Source: a bacterium (lineage in GTDB: Bacteria; UBP15; UBA6099). Taken from it: a stretch of DNA of 5,218 bases. Of the stretch, positions 1 through 5,218 are shown piece by piece. The position numbers and the translations under genes are program-made. How positions within the stretch are numbered: the first letter of the stretch is position 1; every line of letters starts with the position of its first letter. The notes below the pieces were generated by a model. It searched no databases. It was not told the DNA's origin and saw only the letters and a program-made list of their open reading frames with translations. Location of the stretch: assembly GCA_029573925.1 (NCBI GenBank), contig JAKQBV010000182.1, forward strand, positions 1-5,218. Direction: 5' to 3'.

Positions 1-645
1 CTTTTTGTTTAATTCGCCGGAAAGCCTTACCGCTGATTCGGCGGCTGAAAACACGTCTATCTCCTTTGCGTCGAGCGCCGCCACTATATTCGGTATCGGA
101 GCGTCTGACACGAACCGCACGGATGAAAAGAACTTCTCAAGCGGCTCGTTGACGCCTTTTTTGTATAGCAGAAACCGTGTGGGCAACAACTGGGAAGCCC
201 CCCATTTCTTGCCTCGCAGCGCCTCCACCGTCATAATGTCGCCTTTCCTCACATACAGGCATTGGTTAAGTATCGTTGATTTATTCATGGACAACGTGAA
301 GAGAAGCATCAGGTCTTTCTTGCCAGTTCGCTGGTATTCCGCGAACTCCATCCCGTTTAGATACGCGAAATCGGCCGCGCCGGTTTCGAGGTCGCGAACT
401 GCGACCATTCTGTCGCCGTGTCTGAAGGTGAGTTTATCAACCGTGATGTCCGCGTCGATTTTTTGGCTTATGACTTTTGCCATGTCCTGAAACATCGTCA
501 TTAATTTATCTGTGGCGAAACCTTCTATCACAGGCAGCTTCAGGACATACTTCTCCCGCGCTTCCGAGCGCTCGGTGAAAAAAACGCACTGTGAAACAGC
601 GCTCAACGCTATTGCCGCAATGACGATGAAACAGGTTTTTCTCAT
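1..645 (-). CDS. PhnD/SsuA-like periplasmic substrate-binding protein, paralog 1 (partial, 3' end outside window)
   Basis: The reading frame is open from ATG at 645 to the left edge without a stop, giving the first 215 residues of a protein expected to be about 310-320 long. It starts with a Sec signal peptide: basic n-region MRK, hydrophobic residues about 5-18, and a possible cleavage after the SEA at 27-29. C20 is not in a good lipobox. The mature part matches its two neighbours block for block: PVIEGF at 38-43, YLNGMEF at 95-101, C129, VRKGD 132-136, LRGKKW 143-148, LYKKGVNEPLEKFF 160-173, and a DVFS segment near 197-200. I therefore place it in the type II periplasmic binding protein (phosphonate-binding-like) superfamily, presumably capturing a small ligand outside the cytoplasmic membrane. 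It follows the upstream paralog by 21 nt. A weak SD (GGGGG, 656-660) lies 10 nt before the ATG. The ligand is unknown. The missing C-terminal lobe is due to the window edge, not shown to be a truncation. Confidence 0.85.
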   Translation of the reverse strand, partial: MRKTCFIVIAAIALSAVSQCVFFTERSEAREKYVLKLPVIEGFATDKLMTMFQDMAKVISQKIDADITVDKLTFRHGDRMVAVRDLETGAADFAYLNGMEFAEYQRTGKKDLMLLFTLSMNKSTILNQCLYVRKGDIMTVEALRGKKWGASQLLPTRFLLYKKGVNEPLEKFFSSVRFVSDAPIPNIVAALDAKEIDVFSAAESAVRLSGELNKK

Positions 646-666
646 AGTCAGCCAACCCCCGTCGGG

Positions 667-1626
667 CTATTTGCCTTTGTAGTCCGGATGATATTTTTTG
701 AAGAACTCTGCCTCTTCCTTGCGCCATCCGCCTTTTTTGACCATCGAAGCGAATTCTTTGTTGATCTTAATCGCCTTGTCGTCCACGGGCATGAAGTGGC
801 CGTTGATCATGTTGAATGCAAATTGGAACTGAGCAAACTCCTTGTCTTTATGGGCGGTGGTGGCGGCTTTGATGAGTTGCGCCTTCCTCTGTTCCGGCAT
901 GTCTTTCCTTGCGACGAACACCCAATGGCTTTCCACATCCTCGCATCCGAGGGCTTGGACAATCGAGTCTTTTTTCGTGAGTTCACCGGCGAGCCAGACA
1001 GTGTGCAGATAGGTTCCGAAAACGTCTATGCTTTTGTTCGCCAGCCCTTCCATCATGGGATTGAGAGGCGAATCGGTGGCGTAGCCTACCGAGCCGAAGA
1101 ACTTATCAAGCGGTTCGTCTATCCCATTTTTATACAGAATGGCCCGCGACAACAGCGGATGGGATGCCTTGAATTTTTTTCCCCTCAGTTCGGATATGTC
1201 TTTGAATTCTCCTTTTCGGACGAAGAAACAAGCCTTCTCGACGGTCGATTTCTGCATGCCTAGGATGAAAACCGGAGTCAGGTCGGATTCGCCCGCAAGA
1301 AGAGCTTCTCCGTGTTCGAGTCCATTAATATATGAGATGTCGATTTTGTCTGATTTCACGCCGCTCCTGACGAGGTCAATCAGCCTTTGTCCATATTTGA
1401 AAACCAGCGGTTGGGATTTTATTTCGCACCCCATCTTCTTTCCGAGGGAAACCCCCATCTGCTGTATCATCTCAATAAACTTCGTCTGCTCAAAACCTTC
1501 TATCATAGGCACGGCGAGGGTGTATTCCTCTGCGGGCTGTTGCGTGACCGCCGGGATCGCGAGCAATGCCGCCGCTACCACGGCAACCGCCGTCACTAGA
1601 AAACTGTGCTTGGTTTGTCTTTCCAT
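667..1626 (-). CDS. PhnD/SsuA-like periplasmic substrate-binding protein, paralog 2
   Basis: Complete 319-residue secreted protein, a normal length for the family. Residues 1-8 form a basic n-region and about 9-27 a hydrophobic core, giving a Sec signal peptide; the cleavage site is unclear, somewhere around 27-33. The mature protein opens with a beta strand (LAVPMIEGF, 37-45). It then carries YINGLEHGE 99-107, C133, VRKGE 136-140, LRGKKF 147-152, LYKNGIDEPLDKFFGS 164-179, DVFGTY 201-206, C228, FVARKDMP 237-244, FQFAF 267-271 and GWRKEE 300-305. Most blocks recur in both neighbours, so all three arose by duplication. The family consists of the binding subunits of ABC uptake systems, or free-standing ligand sensors. 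The Ser-Thr-Ser loop of true PhnD is absent at the expected place after LRGKK, so phosphonate as ligand is doubtful. The ATG at 1626 is favoured by a GGAGG five nt upstream and by the intact signal peptide. It is probably co-transcribed with both paralogs. Confidence 0.9.
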   Translation of the reverse strand: MERQTKHSFLVTAVAVVAAALLAIPAVTQQPAEEYTLAVPMIEGFEQTKFIEMIQQMGVSLGKKMGCEIKSQPLVFKYGQRLIDLVRSGVKSDKIDISYINGLEHGEALLAGESDLTPVFILGMQKSTVEKACFFVRKGEFKDISELRGKKFKASHPLLSRAILYKNGIDEPLDKFFGSVGYATDSPLNPMMEGLANKSIDVFGTYLHTVWLAGELTKKDSIVQALGCEDVESHWVFVARKDMPEQRKAQLIKAATTAHKDKEFAQFQFAFNMINGHFMPVDDKAIKINKEFASMVKKGGWRKEEAEFFKKYHPDYKGK

Positions 1627-1631
1627 GCGCG

Positions 1632-1636
1632 CCTCC
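1632..1636 (-). promoter_or_regulatory. Shine-Dalgarno site for paralog 2
   Basis: GGAGG on the minus strand, five nt before the ATG at 1626. It fixes the start of the middle binding-protein gene and lies inside the 41-nt gap after the stop of the preceding gene. Confidence 0.75.
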
Positions 1637-1667
1637 GCTGTTCAGTTCTATGAATCTTGAACATTCA

Positions 1668-2609
1668 TCATTTGCCGCTTTTAGCCGGTTTGTATTTATT
1701 AAAAAAAGCGTTTTCTTCCTTCCGCCATCCGTTCTTTATGGACAAGTCGAATATCTGGCGCACCATTTTAATATCTTCCTGTTTGACCGGTTGGAATTTT
1801 CCCTGAACTATCTGGAAAGCAAACTGGAATTTTCCGAAATCCGGGTCTCGCTGCGCTCCGATGAGAACTTTCCGGAATTCGTCGATGGTCGCGGCGGGAA
1901 TATCCTTGCGCGCGACGAATATCCATGAATGATCATATTTCTCGCAGACGAGCGGCTCGAATGAGACATCCTTTTTCGTCGTCAATCCTGAAATCTTCAC
2001 AAAGCTATCATAGGAGGAAAACGCGTCGAATTCCTTGTCTTCAAGTCCCTTTACGATCAAAGTGATAGGGGAATCGTTTGCATAGTCGATCGAGCCGAAG
2101 AATTTGTCGAGAGGCTCGTCTATGCCTTTTTTGTAGAGGAGATACCTAGTTGGACGATAGCTGGCAGCAGCCCACTTCTTGCCGCGCAACTCCTGCAAAC
2201 TCTTGATTTCGCCTTTTCGCACATAGATACAGTTGGCCAATATGGGCTGTCCTGCCGCGGATAGCGTGACAATCGGGATGAGGTCCATTCTCGATTTTGC
2301 TTGCAACTCGGAATATTCCTGACCGAAAAGCAAAGTTATATCGACCTTTTTCGAGTCGACTTCCGACAAGACCTTCTGAAGGATGTCGTCGCCCTGCTCA
2401 TAGATAATCAGCTTCATGTCGGCTTTAACCCCGAGCTTGTCGCCGACCACTTTGACCAGTTCCTGAAAAAGAGGAGCTAGTTGAGTGTTTTCCATGCCCG
2501 CGACGACAGGAATGCCGACTGTGTATCTGGCCTGCGCGCCTGCCTGATTCGCGTAGCCGAAAGCAAACACAGTCAACGCCGCTAATACTATTGCAACGTT
2601 AATCCTCAT
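1668..2609 (-). CDS. PhnD/SsuA-like periplasmic substrate-binding protein, paralog 3 (first gene of the operon)
   Basis: Complete 313-residue secreted protein. The signal peptide has hydrophobic residues about 4-19 and AXA-type cleavage choices after A25 or A27. The mature part shows VGIPVVAGME 31-40, LLFGQEYSEL 93-102, C127, VRKGE 130-134, LRGKKW 141-146, LYKKGIDEPLDKFFGS 158-173, C222, FVARKDIP 231-238, FQFAF 261-265 and NGWRKEE 293-299. It is the same type II binding-protein fold as the two genes after it, but it is the most divergent in the first lobe: the NG of the Y-I/L-N-G-M/L-E block is FG here, and the M-x-K-S-T block is replaced by SAAGQP (117-122). That suggests a different ligand or affinity. 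The start at 2609 is supported by GGGGGAG seven nt upstream. It is first in the likely operon, with a candidate extended -10 promoter about 43 nt upstream. No transporter membrane or ATPase subunit lies in the window, so a role in uptake is inferred from family only. Confidence 0.9.
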   Translation of the reverse strand: MRINVAIVLAALTVFAFGYANQAGAQARYTVGIPVVAGMENTQLAPLFQELVKVVGDKLGVKADMKLIIYEQGDDILQKVLSEVDSKKVDITLLFGQEYSELQAKSRMDLIPIVTLSAAGQPILANCIYVRKGEIKSLQELRGKKWAAASYRPTRYLLYKKGIDEPLDKFFGSIDYANDSPITLIVKGLEDKEFDAFSSYDSFVKISGLTTKKDVSFEPLVCEKYDHSWIFVARKDIPAATIDEFRKVLIGAQRDPDFGKFQFAFQIVQGKFQPVKQEDIKMVRQIFDLSIKNGWRKEENAFFNKYKPAKSGK

Positions 2610-2616
2610 TGTTTAT

Positions 2617-2623
2617 CTCCCCC
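2617..2623 (-). promoter_or_regulatory. Shine-Dalgarno site for paralog 3
   Basis: GGGGGAG on the minus strand, seven nt before the ATG at 2609. It supports that start for the first gene of the binding-protein operon. Confidence 0.7.
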
Positions 2624-2651
2624 GTGATTCCTGAACGCATGACTTGTCCAG

Positions 2652-2660
2652 ATTCTATCA
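2652..2660 (-). promoter_or_regulatory. Candidate extended -10 promoter for the binding-protein operon
   Basis: The minus strand reads TGATAGAAT: a TGn extension followed by TAGAAT (5 of 6 to TATAAT). There is no recognisable -35 hexamer at 16-18 nt, which is tolerated at extended -10 promoters. Transcription would begin near 2645, giving a leader of about 35 nt that carries the SD at 2617-2623. A second TAGAAT hexamer lies further upstream at 2747-2752 and is an alternative. Confidence 0.45.
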
Positions 2661-2757
2661 CAAAACGCGCAAAATCCGCCACCCGCGCGATTTGTTTTTA
2701 ATATATATGGCCACACAGCCACTTTGCTGACATCTATTAGGAAAATATTCTATAAAG

Positions 2758-2812
2758 TTCAACAAACCAAAAGAGAATGGCTTCCATCAGCGGCGCTAGA
2801 AAATTTGTTGAA
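2758..2812. repeat. Perfect 9-bp inverted repeat in the intergenic region
   Basis: TTCAACAAA at 2758-2766 and its exact reverse complement TTTGTTGAA at 2804-2812 flank 37 nt. It lies between the stop of the acyl-CoA synthetase gene and the start of the binding-protein operon. Within the loop, ATGG/CCAT around 2777-2787 could form a small nested hairpin. There is no GC-rich stem with a U-tract, so it is not a standard intrinsic terminator. It could be a two-site operator, an RNA structure in the 3' end of the upstream transcript, or chance in AT-rich DNA. Confidence 0.5.
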
Positions 2813-2845
2813 TAAATCCGGGCGCGCGTTTTTGACGCTAAAGAG

Positions 2846-5044
2846 TCAATCGCCTAGAGTCACCAGAGCGTCTGCGGCGACAATCGTGCCGTCAGGGCGA
2901 AGGATTAGCGGATTGACATCGATCTCCTTGACGCCCGGATGTTCGAGTCCGATTCTGCCAACAGCCTGAAGCGCGGAGCCGAGAGCCGCCATATCGGCGG
3001 TGGCCGAGCCTCTGAAATCCCCGATCACATCTTTTGCGCGGAGTTCGGAAATCATGTCCGCCAGATCGCGCTCGCAGAGCGGGGCCGCCCTGAAAACGAC
3101 ATCCCGCAGCGCCTCCGCCATTATGCCGCCGAGGCCGAAGATGACGCACGGGCCGAATGTCGCGTCTCTTGCCATCCCGACGAGAAGCTCTCTGCCGCCT
3201 GTGACCATCTCCTGAACCAGCACGCCGTCGATCTCGCCCTTCACGTTGCCCATGATCCTGTCGTAAGCCGCTTCTGTCTCGGCTCTGTCCGACACGTTAA
3301 GCTCTATTAGTCCAAGCCCGGTTTTATGCTTGAGCGTATGATGGCAAGCCTTAAGGACGACAGGGAACCCGATAGCTTCCGCAGAGTCCGCAGCCTCCGC
3401 GCGGGAGCGGACAAGCTTCTCGCGGGCGGTCGGCGCTCCGTACAACGCGAGCAGCCGCTTCGAATCATGCTCTGATAAAGCGTCGCGCCCTTCCGCAAGA
3501 GCGGCTTCGAGGAAATCGGCTTTTACCGCTCCGCCGTTTCGTCCGTTCGACGCGGCATAAACGCAAGAGGATTTCGGGGAGCCGGAAATCGAATCGAGAT
3601 AGTTCTTGTAGTCCGTCATGCGGGCCAGCACGTGAGCGGCGCGGTGCGGGTCGTTGAACACCACCGGACGCCGTTTTCCGTCCTTCTTGAAGTTATAGTA
3701 TGAATCCATCGTGACGCCGATGATGGGTTTGCCGTATTTTTCTATCAGGCCGAGGATATGTTTCTCGAACATTTCATCCGCCTGCTCGAACACCTTGACA
3801 TAGACGTTGAATTCCTCGGAGACGCCGTCCGGAGTGTCGGCGTAAATCTTAAACACGCCTGCGGTCCCGACTATGCCGAGAGCGAGCACGGAGTCGATGG
3901 CAGGATCGGCGACAAGGGCTTCGAGGCATTTCATGTGAGCGGTGCGGTCGAGAGTTCCGACTAGGTCGATTGGGTTGTTGCGGCTCCAGAAAGGAGGAAG
4001 CAGTTTGTCGATGGCGGCGACCGTTTCAGGAGAGAGAGGAGGGACGACGAGGCCGGCGCTTTCACAGGCGTCCGCCGCGACCACGCCCCAGCCGCCGCCC
4101 CATGTGAATATTCCCGCGCGGTTGCCGGACGGCAAAGGCAGTTCGGACATGGCGCGCGCGATGTCGAGCATCTCGTCCGGGGTGGAGGCCTGAATGGCTC
4201 CAACCTGTCTGAAAACGCCGTCGTATATGGCTTCGACGCCGGCGAGCGAGCCGGTGTGGGACTTTGCGGCTCTGACGCCCGCGCCGGATTTGCCGCCTTT
4301 GAATACAATAAGAGGCTTTTCGCCCGAAACTTCCATCGCGGCGTCAATGAACTCGCGCCCGCGCGACAATCCTTCTATGTAAGCCATGACGACTTTGGAT
4401 TCCGGGTCTTTGCCGAAATATTCGATGTAGTTCTCGCAAGCGAGGACGGCCTCGTTGCCGCTGGAGGCGAACTTGCTGAAGCCGATGCCGCGCGCCTGCC
4501 CCAGACCCATGAGCTGAGTGCCGAGGTTTCCGCTCTGAGCCACGAATGCGATATGACCCGGAGCCGGGCGAACGGGAGGCATAAGCGCGTAGAGGCTCGG
4601 AGCGCCGCTGAAAACACCCATAGTGTTGGGTCCGACTACAGGCAGCCCGCTTCGCGCCGCAGAGGCGGCTATCTCGCGCTGCAACGCCGCGCCTTCCTCT
4701 CCGACCTCGCCGAAGCCGCCCGTAACCACTATGACCGACTTCACCCCTGCCGCCGCGCACTCCTCAATAACTCCCGGCACGGTCTTCGCGGGCGTGACGA
4801 CCATCGCCAAATCAACCGGTTTCGGCACATCGGCGATTGTTTTATAGGTTTTGATGCCGTGAACTTCGTCGGCGTTGAGGCTGACCGGGCATATCTCGCC
4901 TTTGAATTTCCCCGACAGGATGTTGCCGAGGATGATGTAGCCCCATTTCATCTTGTTGTTGGATGCGCCGATGAAAGCGAGCCTGCTTGGTTTGAACAGC
5001 GGGTCCAAATTAACGCGAAAGTTGCTTTTGTTGTTTTCAGACAT
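2846..5044 (-). CDS. Fused alpha-beta NDP-forming acyl-CoA synthetase (ADP-forming acetyl-CoA synthetase type)
   Basis: A 732-residue cytoplasmic enzyme of the NDP-forming acyl-CoA synthetase superfamily, which interconverts acyl-CoA + ADP + Pi and acid + CoA + ATP through phosphohistidine. Domains in order: CoA-binding Rossmann fold (about 13-143; FIGAS 24-28, GPNTMG 138-143); succinyl-CoA-ligase-like domain (about 158-300; QSGNLGT 170-176, ASSGNE 193-198, and the SHTG motif with presumed catalytic H263); a second ligase-CoA domain (about 308-480; WGGGWG 315-320, NNPIDL 356-361); a linker; then a C-terminal ATP-grasp domain (about 513-730; K565, H573-K574, QEM 611-613, FGLGGI 636-641, EIDVNP 707-712). 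Length matches fused AcdA-AcdB proteins; there is no acetyltransferase domain as in Pat. Small departures are GPNTMG for the usual GPNCLG, and G-L where HKSDVGG usually has G-G. The frame extends to ATG 5062 and TTG 5080; I chose ATG 5044 because homologs begin just before the LDPLF segment, but no candidate has a clear SD. The acyl substrate cannot be told from sequence. Confidence 0.92.
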   Translation of the reverse strand: MSENNKSNFRVNLDPLFKPSRLAFIGASNNKMKWGYIILGNILSGKFKGEICPVSLNADEVHGIKTYKTIADVPKPVDLAMVVTPAKTVPGVIEECAAAGVKSVIVVTGGFGEVGEEGAALQREIAASAARSGLPVVGPNTMGVFSGAPSLYALMPPVRPAPGHIAFVAQSGNLGTQLMGLGQARGIGFSKFASSGNEAVLACENYIEYFGKDPESKVVMAYIEGLSRGREFIDAAMEVSGEKPLIVFKGGKSGAGVRAAKSHTGSLAGVEAIYDGVFRQVGAIQASTPDEMLDIARAMSELPLPSGNRAGIFTWGGGWGVVAADACESAGLVVPPLSPETVAAIDKLLPPFWSRNNPIDLVGTLDRTAHMKCLEALVADPAIDSVLALGIVGTAGVFKIYADTPDGVSEEFNVYVKVFEQADEMFEKHILGLIEKYGKPIIGVTMDSYYNFKKDGKRRPVVFNDPHRAAHVLARMTDYKNYLDSISGSPKSSCVYAASNGRNGGAVKADFLEAALAEGRDALSEHDSKRLLALYGAPTAREKLVRSRAEAADSAEAIGFPVVLKACHHTLKHKTGLGLIELNVSDRAETEAAYDRIMGNVKGEIDGVLVQEMVTGGRELLVGMARDATFGPCVIFGLGGIMAEALRDVVFRAAPLCERDLADMISELRAKDVIGDFRGSATADMAALGSALQAVGRIGLEHPGVKEIDVNPLILRPDGTIVAADALVTLGD

Positions 5045-5051
5045 GGGAAAT

Positions 5052-5080
5052 AATGTATTCATAAACACTTTTAGAGTCAA
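5052..5080 (-). promoter_or_regulatory. Candidate sigma70-type promoter for the acyl-CoA synthetase gene
   Basis: On the minus strand TTGACT (5075-5080; 5 of 6 to TTGACA) is followed after 17 nt by TACATT (5052-5057; 4 of 6 to TATAAT). The start of transcription would fall near 5045, directly at the ATG of 5044, which would make a leaderless message and explain the lack of an SD. It overlaps the in-frame TTG (5080) and ATG (5062) codons, so if it is real those cannot be the starts used. The weak -10 keeps confidence low, and AT-rich sequence upstream offers other possibilities. Confidence 0.35.
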
Positions 5081-5164
5081 TGAATTATTTTTTATTTGAA
5101 AAACTAAAGGAATCTGCTATATTTAACGGTCGGCGGGCATGACGAATAAATAAAAAAACATGAA

Positions 5165-5192
5165 TTGACAGGGCAGTTTTTGTTGCTATAAT
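5165..5192 (+). promoter_or_regulatory. Consensus sigma70 promoter directed out of the right edge
   Basis: TTGACA (5165-5170), a 16-nt spacer, and TATAAT (5187-5192) are both exact consensus hexamers, and TGC just before the -10 adds the extended -10 element. Transcription would start near 5199 and run rightward. A purine-rich GAAAGGGG at 5203-5210 could be the SD of a gene whose start lies just past the window. That gene would be divergent from the acyl-CoA synthetase gene. Confidence 0.7.
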
Positions 5193-5218
5193 AAGATGTT
5201 TTGAAAGGGGCGCGCCGG

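Noticed and set aside
5..490. Long plus-strand open frame of 161 codons at the left edge
   Set aside because: It is antisense to the partial binding-protein gene, whose minus-strand frame has a signal peptide and matches its two neighbours; the plus-strand translation shows no recognisable features.
506..727. Minus-strand 73-codon frame bridging the gap between two binding-protein genes
   Set aside because: It overlaps both genes out of frame, and its translation (Arg/Cys-rich, no signal or motif) looks like a frame-shifted reading of them.
688..1928. Several overlapping plus-strand open frames of 70-191 codons
   Set aside because: All are shadows of the two complete binding-protein genes on the minus strand, with no SD and no recognisable protein features.
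2708..2721. TGGC-N6-GCCA inverted repeat next to an ATATATAT stretch
   Set aside because: A 4-bp stem is expected by chance, and nothing links it to a promoter or terminator.
2826..2838. Small hairpin GCGT-N5-ACGC after the acyl-CoA synthetase stop, considered as a terminator
   Set aside because: The stem is only 4 bp and no U-tract follows, so it does not support an intrinsic terminator.
2846..5044. Protein acetyltransferase (Pat-type) identity for the acyl-CoA synthetase-like gene
   Set aside because: Pat proteins carry an extra GNAT acetyltransferase domain and usually approach 900 residues; this protein is about 732 residues and ends with the ATP-grasp EIDVNP region.
4256..5053. 265-codon plus-strand open frame
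   Set aside because: It lies entirely opposite the acyl-CoA synthetase gene, whose domains are intact across this stretch. The translation is compositionally odd with no motif I recognise.
5209..5216. GGCGCGCC palindrome at the right edge, considered as a cloning scar or operator
   Set aside because: Similar CG-rich strings occur elsewhere in the window, no vector sequence is seen, and one 8-bp palindrome is weak evidence.
1..5218. CRISPR arrays, tRNA or rRNA genes, insertion sequences
   Set aside because: I saw no regularly spaced repeats, no cloverleaf-like sequence and no transposase-like frame or terminal repeats; the window is almost filled by the four genes.

Overview
The window looks like ordinary bacterial chromosome. 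Coding GC is moderate, intergenic DNA is AT-rich, and Shine-Dalgarno sites and sigma70-type promoter hexamers are present. The encoded secreted proteins have Sec signal peptides and no clear lipobox, which fits periplasmic proteins of a diderm (Gram-negative type) bacterium. An uncultured anaerobe or candidate-phylum member is a guess; nothing here fixes the taxon. All four recognisable genes lie on the minus strand, so they read from right to left.

Right to left: positions 5081-5218 are an AT-rich upstream region. It holds a consensus plus-strand promoter (TTGACA-N16-TATAAT) that fires rightward out of the window, and a weaker minus-strand promoter facing the first gene. Positions 2846-5044 encode a fused alpha-beta, NDP(ADP)-forming acyl-CoA synthetase, which interconverts an acyl-CoA and an acid plus ATP. 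Positions 2610-2845 are a 236-bp intergenic region with a likely promoter for the next operon and a perfect 9-bp inverted repeat. Then come three tandem, clearly paralogous, secreted substrate-binding proteins of the PhnD/SsuA/transferrin (type II periplasmic binding protein) superfamily: 1668-2609, 667-1626, and a third that starts at 645 and runs off the left edge. Gaps between them are 41 and 21 nt, which suggests one transcript.

The three binding proteins share a strongly conserved core but differ in the loops expected to touch the ligand, and none shows the Ser-Thr-Ser phosphate-clamp motif of classical PhnD. No permease or ATPase gene is in view. The main point of interest is therefore a triplicated binding-protein operon of unknown ligand. 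Any link between it and the neighbouring acyl-CoA synthetase is only positional: they share a strand but probably not a promoter.
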